Below, piece by piece: positions 15,916-25,398 of a stretch of DNA of 64,000 nucleotides. Origin of the DNA: Dehalococcoidales bacterium (GTDB taxonomy: Bacteria > Chloroflexota > Dehalococcoidia > Dehalococcoidales > UBA2162). Positions within the stretch are counted from its first letter, which is position 1. The number at the start of each line of letters is the position of its first letter. The position numbers were made by a program, and so were the translations under genes. A model generated the notes under the pieces. The model was not told the origin of the DNA, did no database searches, and worked only from the letters and a program-made list of their open reading frames with translations. The stretch lies in the NCBI GenBank assembly GCA_016932435.1, contig JAFGCW010000049.1:1-64000 (forward strand), given 5' to 3'.

Positions 15916-17523
15916 TTATCTTCGGCGCCACCAAATAACTGTGCCGGCGACCAGTACCAGCAACGGTAGAAGTCCGATGCTGGAGACACGGATGAATGTT
16001 TCTTCTTCCGGTGTTAATACCAGGCTGCGGTAGGGAAGTACTTTACGTTCTATCTTGATTAGTTCTTCACCGGTAGTAATGTATTCGAACATATACAGGA
16101 ACTGGTATATATTATCGGCATTGTATAAGTGTTGGTTCGAGGCAAAGTCCGAATCACCGAGTACCATGATCTGAGCTATCTTGGTGCCTTCCGGTAAAGT
16201 TCCGTCTTCATTAAGCTCTTCTTTCGGAGGATAGATAGCTTCCCATACTCCTAACATCCTGTTGCCCAGCTTTTCTGTTTCTTCGTCAAATTCGGGTTCG
16301 ACGGTCGGATCAAAGTCTGCTTCGACCCAGCTCGCCAGACTTGTGTAGAAAAGTGGCGCAATATAGACATTGTCCGGTGGTTCTTCTACCGGAACGATGG
16401 ATACAGCTCCCGGATAATATGTTTCCGCTATTCCGAAAAGGTTGCCGAACGAATTTTGACTTCTCGGTATAATTGGAATGTTAGGCGTGGAATAATAGGC
16501 GGATTGATCGATTACTGTTCCTTCTTCGATGTTTATCCAGTACTCGCCGATAAATTCTTTCATATCCTCGATAGTTCGCGGATTGATGAGTATGATCAAC
16601 CAGCCTTTATTCTCAATGTAATCCCGTATAATGTTATATTCAGGTATACTGAGCGGATTCTGAGGAGCTGCAATGACCAGCACAGTACAATCGTCGGGAA
16701 TTTCCCCCGCAGCCATGAGATCAAGACTCTCTACTTTGTATAAAATATCTTTTAACGCCTGAGCCGCGTAGGCGTAATTACCTGTTGTTGCGATACTCTC
16801 CTCTCCGTGTCCGGTGAGGAAATATGCTTTCTTTTGTACGATTCCGGTAACCTCGAGGATTGCGCTGGTAAAAGGATTTTCCATCTCAATACCCGCTATC
16901 TGCCCTCCGCTGGTTATTACCATATCCTCAGGAGTAACAATACGACGGCCGATTTCGGTTTCAAAAACGATCGACTGGTACTCGGCAATACCGTACTCTC
17001 GGGTTGTCTCCGGTTGTTCGTCAGGGTCTATTACCGTGACGGTCAGTAAATCCGTATAGACCTGGTATTCTGAGAGTAGATTCTGTGCATAGGTCGGTAA
17101 ACCTAATCCGTAAACATCCTGGGGAGTGAAAAAGCATATTGCTTCGACGGGTATGGACATTTCGGCCAGTACGTCTTTTGTTTGAGAAGTAAGTGTGAAT
17201 TGTGCTAACTCGGTAATATCGTATCTCTTGTTATACTGAAAACTGATAGCATTGACCAGTATGATAATACCGATGAAGACAAATACCATAACGGTATTAC
17301 CCGTGCTGAACCTGCCGCGTCTTCCTGTGACTGCCCCTTTTACTCTCCTGAAATCAATAATAGCGGCGGTTATCAGAAGGAGAACGCCGAGAGCCAGGAT
17401 CATCCAGGAGGCAAGCCGAAGACTCTCAACGGCTAAGAGCAGGATAAATCCTATAAGTAATGATGCCAGGCCAAATCCGGCTATCGTTCCTGCGTATTTG
17501 TATATTGGAGGTGTTGTGCGCAT
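15916..17523 (-). CDS. GldG-like ABC transporter auxiliary membrane protein
   Basis: A 535-residue protein. Several N-terminal membrane helices (to about residue 110), a long extracytoplasmic domain typical of ABC_transp_aux/GldG (FTLTSQTKDVLAEMSIPVEAICFF, FLTGHGEESI, WLIILINP), and a C-terminal helix ending WWRRR. It overlaps or abuts the permease gene. Outside gliding bacteria these systems are exporters of unknown substrate; gliding is not implied. Confidence 0.88.
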   Translation of the reverse strand: MRTTPPIYKYAGTIAGFGLASLLIGFILLLAVESLRLASWMILALGVLLLITAAIIDFRRVKGAVTGRRGRFSTGNTVMVFVFIGIIILVNAISFQYNKRYDITELAQFTLTSQTKDVLAEMSIPVEAICFFTPQDVYGLGLPTYAQNLLSEYQVYTDLLTVTVIDPDEQPETTREYGIAEYQSIVFETEIGRRIVTPEDMVITSGGQIAGIEMENPFTSAILEVTGIVQKKAYFLTGHGEESIATTGNYAYAAQALKDILYKVESLDLMAAGEIPDDCTVLVIAAPQNPLSIPEYNIIRDYIENKGWLIILINPRTIEDMKEFIGEYWINIEEGTVIDQSAYYSTPNIPIIPRSQNSFGNLFGIAETYYPGAVSIVPVEEPPDNVYIAPLFYTSLASWVEADFDPTVEPEFDEETEKLGNRMLGVWEAIYPPKEELNEDGTLPEGTKIAQIMVLGDSDFASNQHLYNADNIYQFLYMFEYITTGEELIKIERKVLPYRSLVLTPEEETFIRVSSIGLLPLLVLVAGTVIWWRRR

Positions 17524-18237
17524 CTAGCTGTACCTGCTGTTTTCGATTGATCTTATTGCCAGGAAGAGGAATAACGCAGTGATACTTATATAGTATATGA
17601 TACCTCTCGTATCGATGAATCCGGAAAGGAAATCAGGATAGTAATACTGCAACGAAAAATATTGTATTACGTTACCTAGTGCCTCGGGGAGATATCCTGC
17701 CGCAACTCCGATATACCAGAGTCCGAAGAGGATTCCTCCGGCGACAACAGCTGATACTATCTGGTTGGACGAAAGCGTAGAAGTAAATATACCTACCGAA
17801 AGGCATGTCATTCCTAACAGGAACATACCGATATAGCCTGAAATTATCGGTCCCGGATCCGGATCACCATAGATTTCAAGGAGGATCGGATAAAGCACGG
17901 TAAGTCCAAGCATGATTGCGAGCATTCCTAAACTGCCCAGGAACTTTCCCAGTATTAATTCGCTGTCTCTGATAGGTGAGGTAAGCAGTAATTCAAGAGT
18001 ACCGAGTTTTCTCTCCTCGGAAATTAATCGCATCGTGATAACAGCTGTCATCAGTAGCAGTACCAGACTGCCCCAGTTTAAAAAGCCGCTTATGCTGGTT
18101 TCATAATAGGCTGCTGAACTCAATACGCTGAAGAAAAGACCGGCAAGAGCCAGAAAAATACAGATGACTATATAGGCCATCGGTGATGTTAGATATACTT
18201 TAAGCTCTCTTTGAGCTATAGTCAGCGTGTTTTTCAC
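17524..18237 (-). CDS. ABC-2 type permease (GldF-like)
   Basis: A 237-residue protein with six predicted membrane helices and the ABC-2 pattern (LTIAQRELKVYLTSPMAYIV, MRLISEERKLGTLELLLTSPI). It lies between the ATPase and the GldG-like protein with nearly no gaps, so it should be the membrane channel of this exporter. Confidence 0.9.
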   Translation of the reverse strand: MKNTLTIAQRELKVYLTSPMAYIVICIFLALAGLFFSVLSSAAYYETSISGFLNWGSLVLLLMTAVITMRLISEERKLGTLELLLTSPIRDSELILGKFLGSLGMLAIMLGLTVLYPILLEIYGDPDPGPIISGYIGMFLLGMTCLSVGIFTSTLSSNQIVSAVVAGGILFGLWYIGVAAGYLPEALGNVIQYFSLQYYYPDFLSGFIDTRGIIYYISITALFLFLAIRSIENSRYS

Positions 18238-18239
18238 CG

Positions 18240-19172
18240 TTATTCTTCCTCGTCTTCTTCCGTAGTAAGTTTCAGGAAGACATCCTCGAGACTCATCTCG
18301 ATAGACTCCATTGAAAGCAGTGTCCAGCCGCCTTTCATTATTGCTTCGGTTATTTTACTTCGCAAGTCCTGGTTTACCGGGTATTCTGCGATATGATGAC
18401 GTTCGTCGATCATTTTAACACTGGTAATACCCCTGATCTGTCGTAAACTCTTCGTCACGTCATCCGCGGGTCCCTGTACCTCAAGACGTATACGCTTTGA
18501 CTTGCCTACCATTGATGACAGGTTCTCGATTTTGTCTTCGGCTATGATTTTACCTTCATGGATAATGATAACCCTGTCACAGGTCATACTTACTTCCGGG
18601 AGAATATGCGTTGATAGTAGTATTGTACTGGTTTCACCCAGTTCCTTGATAAGTTGCCGTGTCATTGCTACCTGGATAGGATCTATACCTACTGTGGGTT
18701 CATCCATAATTAGAACGTCGGGCTCATGAATGATAGCTTGACCTACCCCCACGCGCTGTCGGAATCCTTTTGAAAGCTTACCGATATATACATCTCTGTA
18801 TTCTTCCAGGTGACATGTCTCGACTACATCATTTACTCTCTTTTTAATCCTCTCTTTATCAAGTCCTCTGAGTTTAGCCCAGAATTCAAGGTAAGAGCGG
18901 ACCGTCATATCTGTATAAAGGGGGACTGATTCGGCGAAATACCCTATATGCTTACGTGCTTCGAGAGACTCGGATAAAACACTTTTATCGGCAATCCATG
19001 CCTCTCCCCGTGTAGGCGCGAGAAATCCGGTGAGTATCCGCATCGTGGTAGTTTTACCGGCAGCGTTAGGGCCAAGGAAGCCGACGATTTCTCCCTTTGC
19101 AACGCTGAAACTGATGTTGTCGAGTGCCAGCCGTTTATTGTAATATTTTGTAAGATTTCTTACTCTGATCAT
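18240..19172 (-). CDS. ABC transporter ATP-binding protein (GldA-like)
   Basis: A 310-residue ATPase: Walker A GPNAAGKTTT, signature LSKGFRQRVG, Walker B VLIMDEPTVGID and H-loop STHIL, with the extended C-terminal domain of the ABC-2 exporter class. First gene of the exporter set, it energises the 17524-18237 permease. It is preceded by the parvulin gene on the same strand. Confidence 0.94.
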   Translation of the reverse strand: MIRVRNLTKYYNKRLALDNISFSVAKGEIVGFLGPNAAGKTTTMRILTGFLAPTRGEAWIADKSVLSESLEARKHIGYFAESVPLYTDMTVRSYLEFWAKLRGLDKERIKKRVNDVVETCHLEEYRDVYIGKLSKGFRQRVGVGQAIIHEPDVLIMDEPTVGIDPIQVAMTRQLIKELGETSTILLSTHILPEVSMTCDRVIIIHEGKIIAEDKIENLSSMVGKSKRIRLEVQGPADDVTKSLRQIRGITSVKMIDERHHIAEYPVNQDLRSKITEAIMKGGWTLLSMESIEMSLEDVFLKLTTEEDEEE

Positions 19173-19202
19173 TACACTATCTGATTTTATCGTTATTATA
19201 AC

Positions 19203-20240
19203 CTATTTGTCACCAACAAGCTTTTGTAACTGCCAGTTTATCCATGCGTAGGTCTCTGAATCAAATCCGTTATTTATACCGTGATATTTTATTTCATGTT
19301 CGGAAAACATCTGTGAGATCCATTGTTCAAAAGCGTTCTCATGTATTTTATTAATATACTTCTCATCTATTTCACGTGAATCTGATTTTTCAGAAACCAT
19401 TATCAGGTAATAATTAACGTATGAAGGCGAGGTTGAATCCATTACTGATGTATCATAATAGGGTATTGGTTCGCTTATCATACCGATATCAAGACTGAAC
19501 GCTTCTTCATCCAGCCTTGACTCGAAAGCAACTTTTCTAGGTATCCACCCGTAATCGCCACCTGCTTCTCTGGATGAAACCTCAAGAGACACCTCGCGGG
19601 CCAGGTCGGCGAAATCCTCACCTGCTTCAAATCGTGCTTTCGTTTCTTCAGCCTCTTCTTCCGTGTCAGTGAGTATCACGTGAAGATGGACCTGTTCCGC
19701 TGTGGTGGGAGTAATCTCCGATACAAGGTCGTAGAATATTTCAGCTATTACCTGAGTAGCTACAATGTCACGGTATTCGTCTTCTGATAATTTACTTTCG
19801 TTGAGACGCTGTCTTAGCCATTCTTTAAACTCGCTCTGGGTTATCGGTTCATCGTCACCGCTGGCCATCTCGATCATCTTATCTTCAACTGCTTCCGGGC
19901 TTATCTCTATACCTGCCGCTTCTGCTTCTTGTTTAAGTACCATTTCCCTGGTTATGTTTGTCAGAGCACCCATTGGATCTGATCCGGAAGCGTAGCATCT
20001 CCTGACAAAATAGTCCATGCTTACAAGTTCCCCGTCCACGGATATTACATCTATTCGGAGGTATTTCTGATCTTCACTGAAATAATGGTTGATTCCGACA
20101 ATAATAGCAATTATTACAATGAAGATAACTGAAATGGTGATAATAAGACGTCTGCCACTCCAGACGTTCTCTACTGCCTGCGCTTCCGCCGCTCGTTTTT
20201 CAGTTTCTCTTTCGATTCGTTTTCGTTTTGCTTTAGACAT
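19203..20240 (-). CDS. membrane-anchored parvulin-type peptidylprolyl isomerase (foldase)
   Basis: A 345-residue protein: a basic cytoplasmic stretch, one membrane helix (about 30-50), a SurA/PrsA-like N-terminal helical domain, then a parvulin domain (VHLHVILTDTEEEA, FADLAREVSLE, GGDYGWIPR). It should assist folding of exported proteins. It lies upstream of the exporter genes on the same strand with a 30-base gap. Confidence 0.88.
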   Translation of the reverse strand: MSKAKRKRIERETEKRAAEAQAVENVWSGRRLIITISVIFIVIIAIIVGINHYFSEDQKYLRIDVISVDGELVSMDYFVRRCYASGSDPMGALTNITREMVLKQEAEAAGIEISPEAVEDKMIEMASGDDEPITQSEFKEWLRQRLNESKLSEDEYRDIVATQVIAEIFYDLVSEITPTTAEQVHLHVILTDTEEEAEETKARFEAGEDFADLAREVSLEVSSREAGGDYGWIPRKVAFESRLDEEAFSLDIGMISEPIPYYDTSVMDSTSPSYVNYYLIMVSEKSDSREIDEKYINKIHENAFEQWISQMFSEHEIKYHGINNGFDSETYAWINWQLQKLVGDK

Positions 20241-20360
20241 AATTACCTTATTAAAGCAATACCGGATTATCTTGGCGGCAGGTATAGATACGGAAAAATG
20301 GGGATGAAAAGCTGTTGCTTACTCCATCCACCCAGATCCGCATTATCAGATTCTAACGGC

Positions 20361-21344
20361 CTATACCCGGTGACAGGCTACCCAGTGATCATTACCAATA
20401 TCCCGGAATTCAGGAGTCTGTTCTCTGCATATGTCTATTGCCATATGGCATCGGGGATGGAAATTACATCCGGGAGGGGGATTAATAGGACTGGGTACAT
20501 CACCCGTTAATAAAACCCGCTTTCGCTGACGGTCAACCGCAGGATCAGGTATAGGCACTGCTGATAGCAGAGCTTGAGTGTAGGGATGGAGCGGGTTGTC
20601 ATAAAGTTCATCACTATTGGTGATTTCCATAATCTTCCCCAGGTACATGACCGCCACCCGGTCACTAATATGACGGACTACGGAAAGATCGTGAGCAATA
20701 AAGAGGTATGTGAGATTCATCTCTTCGCGCAGTCTGATTAACAATGTAATAATCTGTGTCTGAATCGATACGTCCAGGGCGGATACAGGCTCATCACAGA
20801 TGATAAGCTCCGGTCTTGTTGCCAGAGCTCGAGCAATCCCTACCCGCTGTCTCTGTCCTCCACTGAACTCGTGTGGATACCTGTCTGCCATATATGGTTC
20901 AAGCTGAACGAGTCTTAACAATTCGGCAACTTGCTCGTTATACTCTTTCCCTCTTTTTACGAGGTCATGAACGAGCATTGGCTCGCCAATAAGACTACCG
21001 GCGTTCATACGAGGATCGAGTGAAGCATAAGGGTCCTGGAAAATCAACTGCATATCTTTTCTGGCGTGACGTAAAGTATTCCCCTTCAATTTCGTGACGT
21101 CTCTGCCATTGAAAGTGATTTTGCCATCGGTAATCTTATATAGCTGTAATATGCAGCGTCCGGTGGTAGTCTTGCCGCATCCACTTTCTCCTACCAGCCC
21201 GAGTGTTTCACCTTTTCTGATATCAAAACTTACCCCGTCGATTGCTTTTACGTCACCGACCTTTCTTCTCATGACACCGGCGAGGACGGGGAAATACATA
21301 TATAGATTTTCGACTTCAACTAAATTCTCAGTGTTTGTTGCCAT
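20361..21344 (-). CDS. oppF: oligopeptide/dipeptide ABC transporter ATPase (OppF/DppF)
   Basis: A 327-residue ATPase with Walker [10 protein letters not shown], signature [15 protein letters not shown], Walker [13 protein letters not shown] and the C-terminal oligo_HPY region ([18 protein letters not shown]) that binds an Fe-S cluster in this family. Its start overlaps the oppD stop (TAATG). Last gene of an OppBCDF operon. Confidence 0.95.
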   Translation of the reverse strand: MATNTENLVEVENLYMYFPVLAGVMRRKVGDVKAIDGVSFDIRKGETLGLVGESGCGKTTTGRCILQLYKITDGKITFNGRDVTKLKGNTLRHARKDMQLIFQDPYASLDPRMNAGSLIGEPMLVHDLVKRGKEYNEQVAELLRLVQLEPYMADRYPHEFSGGQRQRVGIARALATRPELIICDEPVSALDVSIQTQIITLLIRLREEMNLTYLFIAHDLSVVRHISDRVAVMYLGKIMEITNSDELYDNPLHPYTQALLSAVPIPDPAVDRQRKRVLLTGDVPSPINPPPGCNFHPRCHMAIDICREQTPEFRDIGNDHWVACHRV

Positions 21345-22348
21345 TAGTCTTCTTCTTCCCTCTTAAAAATATCAAGCTCATTTCTTCTGAAACAGGCTGA
21401 CAGGTGATTTTCTCCTACTTCCTCAAGTTCAGGTCTTTCTGTATGACACTTATCGATAGCGAATTTACATCTAGGAGAGAACGCACATCCTGCAGGAAGA
21501 TGAGCCAAATGAGGAGGCAAGCCATCGATTACGTATAGTTTTCTATCTCGAGGCAGGTCCAGTCTTGGAACTGATCGGATTAGACCCATAGTATATGGAT
21601 GTCTGGGTGCACCGTATATTTCGTCCGTCGGTCCTGACTCTACAAGCCTGCCCGCGTACATAACATTGACCCGATCAACATATCGTGCAACGACCCCAAG
21701 ATTATGAGTGATCAAAATCACTGCGGTACCATATTGACTGCGTAAATTATCAATCAATTCAAGGAGCTGTGCCTGAACCGTAACATCGAGTGATGTTGTC
21801 GGCTCATCCGCGATTATCAGGTCAGGATTACATGCGAGAGCCATCGCCATCATAATACGCTGTTGCATACCTCCGCTGAACTGGTATGGATAATCTTCAG
21901 CTCGTCTTTCCGCATCCGGGATACCGACAAGCTTGATAAGCTTAACAGCTTCTTCGTATCCTTCGTGTCTGTTTATTCCGCGGTGCAGTTCGAGGGATTC
22001 AGCCAGTTGAAGCCTAACGGAAAGCACAGGGTTCAACGAAGTAGTGGGTTCTTGGAATATCATGGCGATTTGAGCACCCCTGACCTTCCGAAGCTCTTCA
22101 TCCGTGGCTCTTAACAGGTCTTTTCCTTTGAATAATACCTTCCCGCCGACTATTATTCCAGGCGGATAGGGAATAAGCTGGAGGATGGACATTGCACTTA
22201 CGCTTTTTCCACATGCGCTTTCGCCCACCAGCCCCAACGACTCGCCTTTGTTAACATAGTAGCTAACGCCGTCGACTGCCCTTACTTCTCCCTCTTCCGT
22301 GTAGAAATAAGTCTTGAGGTCTTCGATTTCGATTACTTTCTCTGCGAT
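21344..22348 (-). CDS. oppD: oligopeptide/dipeptide ABC transporter ATPase (OppD), apparent ATC start
   Basis: A 334-residue ATPase: Walker A GESACGKS, signature [15 protein letters not shown], Walker [13 protein letters not shown] and the C-terminal Cys-rich oligo_HPY tail. Homology runs upstream of the first canonical start (TTG 22237), through [20 protein letters not shown], to just before an in-frame TGA. No ATG, GTG or TTG exists there. An ATC at 22348-22346 lies 6-7 bases after GAGGTGA and gives the expected length, so a rare ATC start (or an ATG mutated at one base) is the best reading. Confidence 0.9.
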   Translation of the reverse strand: MAEKVIEIEDLKTYFYTEEGEVRAVDGVSYYVNKGESLGLVGESACGKSVSAMSILQLIPYPPGIIVGGKVLFKGKDLLRATDEELRKVRGAQIAMIFQEPTTSLNPVLSVRLQLAESLELHRGINRHEGYEEAVKLIKLVGIPDAERRAEDYPYQFSGGMQQRIMMAMALACNPDLIIADEPTTSLDVTVQAQLLELIDNLRSQYGTAVILITHNLGVVARYVDRVNVMYAGRLVESGPTDEIYGAPRHPYTMGLIRSVPRLDLPRDRKLYVIDGLPPHLAHLPAGCAFSPRCKFAIDKCHTERPELEEVGENHLSACFRRNELDIFKREEED

Positions 22349-22394
22349 CTCAAATCACCTCGTTTCTTTAACATTAACTAATACTCAATCGAGC

Positions 22395-23396
22395 TTAGTT
22401 TCTTAATAACGCACTCCGCTTTTCAGCTTCGGCTTTTTTCTTTTCTACCAGTTTCTCAAGTTTCTCCTGGTTTCCGGATAGCCCACCGAATCGTCCCAGA
22501 CCACCTCTTAATCGCGGATCGAAAAGATCTCTTACCGCATCACCAAGCATGTTCACACCGTAGACGACGACCGCAAGTGCCAGACCAGGCCAGAGAGCCA
22601 TCCAGGGAGCCTGCAACATATACTGACGTCCGGTTCCACTGAGCATTCCTCCCCAACTCGGTACGGGAGGTGGGATACCAAAGCCAAGGAAGCTTAAGGA
22701 TGCTTCGGCAAGTATGAATCCTCCAAGACCAGTAGAGAAACCGATTATCATGATCGGTAGAATATTAGGTAATACATGGCGCATTAAAATAGTCCATGTC
22801 GGTACACCGATTGCCCTTGCGGCTTCGAAATATACGTCTTCTTTAATACGTATAACAGCACTTCTTGATACTCTCGAACCGCCTCCGAGACCCATCGAAA
22901 CACCGAGTACAATGATAACCTGCATAAGCCCTGGACCGAGAATCGACATAACGATAAGGTAAAGTACCAGCGGTGGGAAACACATCCAGGCATCGACGAA
23001 CCTTTGGACGGTCATATCGTACTTTCCGCCAAGGAACCCGGAAATGGCACCTACCAGGAAACTTACCGTAGAACTGATAGCCGAACCGGCAAGTGCGACT
23101 ATCATCGAGATCCTGGCTCCGAAAATAATACGGCTTAGGAGGTCTCTACCGAGGTTGTCGCACCCGAGCAGGTGATCGAATGATGGACCGTCGAGTCGGT
23201 CGGAAAGTATTATTTGGTTATATCCGTAAGGTGACAGCCACTCTGAGAATATACCTGCCAAGAGTAGTGTTATCACGATGATAAGACCAATCAGACCGAG
23301 CGGCTTTTCCTTGATAAGCCGAATAAAGAAGTCTGCAACCGGATTACGCCGCTTGCGTACGTCCGACGACTGTATGCCTTGGGCCGTAGCTGCCAT
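22395..23396 (-). CDS. oppC: oligopeptide/dipeptide ABC transporter permease (OppC)
   Basis: A 333-residue permease: N-terminal cytoplasmic stretch, OppC_N helix, then the binding-protein-dependent transport domain with the EAA-type loop (EAARAIGVPTWTILMRHVLPN). AGGAG before ATG 23396. It pairs with OppB. Confidence 0.94.
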   Translation of the reverse strand: MAATAQGIQSSDVRKRRNPVADFFIRLIKEKPLGLIGLIIVITLLLAGIFSEWLSPYGYNQIILSDRLDGPSFDHLLGCDNLGRDLLSRIIFGARISMIVALAGSAISSTVSFLVGAISGFLGGKYDMTVQRFVDAWMCFPPLVLYLIVMSILGPGLMQVIIVLGVSMGLGGGSRVSRSAVIRIKEDVYFEAARAIGVPTWTILMRHVLPNILPIMIIGFSTGLGGFILAEASLSFLGFGIPPPVPSWGGMLSGTGRQYMLQAPWMALWPGLALAVVVYGVNMLGDAVRDLFDPRLRGGLGRFGGLSGNQEKLEKLVEKKKAEAEKRSALLRN

Positions 23397-23409
23397 TATT
23401 TACATACTC

Positions 23410-24408
23410 CTATCGATACTGTACCCTGGGATCCATCCAGGCGTAAGTAATATCAGTCAGTAGATTACATAGTAATACTGTCGTAGCCATAACCAGGTTA
23501 ATCCCGGAGATGATTGGGTAATCTCGTTGGGTAAGCGCTTCGAAAGTAAGTCGTCCAACACCCGGCAGACAGAATATCTGCTCCATGATAACCGAACCGG
23601 CAATTAAACTCGGAAGCATCATACCCGCTATCGTTACAACCGGCATTAACGCATTCTTTAGAGCGTGCCTGATAATGACGGTCCTCTCATTCAGACCTTT
23701 TGACCAGGCTGTACGGATATAGTCCTGCCTCATAACTTCCAGTACCATAGTTCGTACCATTCTCATCAGACCACCCGACATCTGCGTACCCATGAGGAAT
23801 CCCGGGAGCAGGAACTGTAACAGATTCCCTCCCGGATTTTCAAAAAATGGAATATATTCGAGCGATGGTGTCCACCCCCAAATTATCGATGGGTAAACGA
23901 TAACCATCGTTGCTAACCAGAAACCAGGTACAGATAGCATCACGATAGCAAAACTTCGGCCAAGATAGTCCCATGCCGTGTCCTGCCTGAGCGCTGAATA
24001 TATGCCTATCGGCATTGCGAGTATCCAGCCGGTTAGCATAGCTATCAGGCCAAGTTCGATCGAGATAGGTAACCTCTCAAGAAGCTCGGTAAGTACCGGT
24101 TTGTTCTTCCATAGTGATTCTCCAAGGAAACCCTGGATAACACCCATGAACTTATCTTCTTGAAGCGGGTTTGGCATGAACCCCATCCATATTGCATATT
24201 GCTTAAGTATGGGCTGATCAAGTCCCATCGCTTCCCTAAGATACTCTGCCGTTAACTCAGCTCCCATACCCGACTGTTCGGACATCTGAGCAAGCATCAT
24301 GTCGATAACATCACCGGGAACGAAACGGACTAGAAGAAATACCAAAATAGTGATAAGGAAGAGAGTCGGTATAATCAAGAAGAGCCTTCTGATTATGTAA
24401 GCACGCAT
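23410..24408 (-). CDS. oppB: oligopeptide/dipeptide ABC transporter permease (OppB)
   Basis: A 332-residue permease with the OppB N terminus (MRAYIIRRLFLIIPTLFLITILVF...RFVPGD) and EAA loop (DYIRTAWSKGLNERTVIIRHALKNA). First gene of the operon, behind two tandem promoters. No solute-binding protein gene is found upstream or downstream, so that subunit must come from elsewhere. Confidence 0.94.
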   Translation of the reverse strand: MRAYIIRRLFLIIPTLFLITILVFLLVRFVPGDVIDMMLAQMSEQSGMGAELTAEYLREAMGLDQPILKQYAIWMGFMPNPLQEDKFMGVIQGFLGESLWKNKPVLTELLERLPISIELGLIAMLTGWILAMPIGIYSALRQDTAWDYLGRSFAIVMLSVPGFWLATMVIVYPSIIWGWTPSLEYIPFFENPGGNLLQFLLPGFLMGTQMSGGLMRMVRTMVLEVMRQDYIRTAWSKGLNERTVIIRHALKNALMPVVTIAGMMLPSLIAGSVIMEQIFCLPGVGRLTFEALTQRDYPIISGINLVMATTVLLCNLLTDITYAWMDPRVQYR

Positions 24409-24507
24409 TTTATCCCTTTCATTGACGGCAGCGCTTCTTCGGCACTGCTAAGTATTTTAGGATATTGCTATTTTAAACCCCACAACCGCTAACCATGTTG
24501 CTTAAGA

Positions 24508-24537
24508 CTTATATCATAGCAATTTAAGGTTTGTCAA
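24508..24537 (-). promoter_or_regulatory. proximal opp promoter TTGACA-18-TATAAG
   Basis: On the minus strand TTGACA (24537-24532) and TATAAG (24513-24508), spacer 18. Predicted start near 24501. A 7-bp hairpin (GCAGTGC/GCGCTGC, about 24426-24448) lies between it and the oppB ribosome-binding site. Confidence 0.75.
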
Positions 24538-24597
24538 TAACATACTTTTACAAAAAAATTAACGCTTTTTTAACTTGATTTTTAAATTTATTAGACA

Positions 24598-24627
24598 CTT
24601 ATAACATACCGTTTTTCCCCTTGTCAA
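24598..24627 (-). promoter_or_regulatory. distal opp promoter TTGACA-18-TATAAG
   Basis: The same -35 and -10 hexamers and the same 18-base spacer as the proximal promoter, 90 bases further upstream (TTGACA 24627-24622, TATAAG 24603-24598). Confidence 0.7.
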
Positions 24628-24776
24628 GCATTATTATTAGACGAAAATACCCGATAATTTTAGTCAATTTAGTGATGAATTATTTACCCGAGGCATTGGG
24701 ATTTTGATGAAAACAATGGCAGACGTCCAGTATAATTTAAGATCCGAAAGAAAAATCAATGAGGAGGAATTCACAA

Positions 24777-25105
24777 ATGGTTAAATCGATCGTTGTTGCT
24801 CGCAGGAAGGCAGGGATGAATAGAAAAGAGTTTAATGAATACTGGGAACAGACCCACGGACCATTGGCGGCAAAAATGATACCGGGTCTCCGTAGATATG
24901 TTCAGAATCACCTCGTCGATGTTCCCGGAATGGAATATGATGGTGACGGGGTTGTTGAAATGTGGTATGACGATATCGATGCCTACCTAAATCCATGGAA
25001 TATCTCCGTTCTGAGAAAGGCAGGCCGTTAATGGAAGATGGTGATAAATTTGCTGACATGACCGATGCGAAAGTCTGGGTAGTAGAAGAGCATGTCATAC
25101 TCTAA
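24777..25105 (+). pseudogene. EthD-family protein gene, frameshifted
   Basis: Starts MVKSIVVARRKAGMNRKEF at ATG 24777 after GAGGAGG, with the EthD pattern (FNEYWEQTHGPLAAKMIPGLRRYVQNHL). The opening frame stops at 25031. The expected C-terminal EthD sequence (YLRSEKGRPLMEDGDKFADM, then AKVWVVEEHVIL) continues in the -1 frame to 25105. The switch lies near 24985-24992, consistent with one missing base. It may be a true pseudogene or an assembly error. A downstream ATG overlaps the stop (TAATG), so a separate short product is conceivable. Confidence 0.75.
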
Positions 25106-25128
25106 CAATCGTACTTATTAAACAGTGT

Positions 25129-25157
25129 TTGTTTCTTAACATATTGTATGATATAAT
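25129..25157 (+). promoter_or_regulatory. promoter TTGTTT-17-TATAAT of the tRNA-like gene
   Basis: TTGTTT (25129-25134) and a perfect TATAAT (25152-25157), spacer 17, about 29 bases before the tRNA-like structure. Confidence 0.6.
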
Positions 25158-25185
25158 TTTGCTGTATCAGGATTACAAACTTGGT

Positions 25186-25259
25186 ACCCTTGTAGCTCAA
25201 ACAGGAAGAGCGTCTCCGAAACAGGGAGGAGGTTGTGGGTTCGAACCCCATCGAGGATT
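25186..25259 (+). tRNA. non-canonical tRNA-like gene (Arg-tRNA-derived, anomalous anticodon loop)
   Basis: Arms have tRNA lengths: acceptor ACCCTTG/CGAGGAT (one C-A mismatch), D-stem GCTC/GAGC with GG in the loop, anticodon stem TCTCC/GGAGG, variable AGGTT, T-stem GTGGG/CCCAT with loop TTCGAAC. The anticodon loop is GAAACAG: position 33 is A rather than the universal U, and the triplet would be AAC. The body resembles bacterial tRNA-Arg. No CCA is encoded. It has its own promoter and terminator. It may be a decayed tRNA or a repurposed tRNA-like RNA. Confidence 0.6.
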
Positions 25260-25266
25260 ATAACTC

Positions 25267-25295
25267 AGGCCAGTATTTAATACTGGCCTGTTTTT
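25267..25295 (+). terminator. intrinsic terminator of the tRNA-like gene
   Basis: AGGCCAGTATT pairs perfectly with AATACTGGCCT, followed by GTTTTTG, eight bases after the tRNA-like structure. Confidence 0.9.
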
Positions 25296-25398
25296 GTTAT
25301 TATGGTATTTTTTAAGGCGATAAGGTACAATGGCAGCCAAATTCATGCTCTGACTGAACGCGACAATTGACCTGTGAGATTCTTATGGAGGTGCTGTA

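Noticed and set aside
15916..19172. Gliding motility machinery
   Set aside because: The Gld-like ATPase, permease and GldG-type proteins are found in many non-gliding bacteria; no other gliding genes are present.
24980..25031. Programmed -1 frameshift in the EthD gene
   Set aside because: No X-XXY-YYZ slippery heptamer or strong downstream stem at the switch; decay or an error is simpler.
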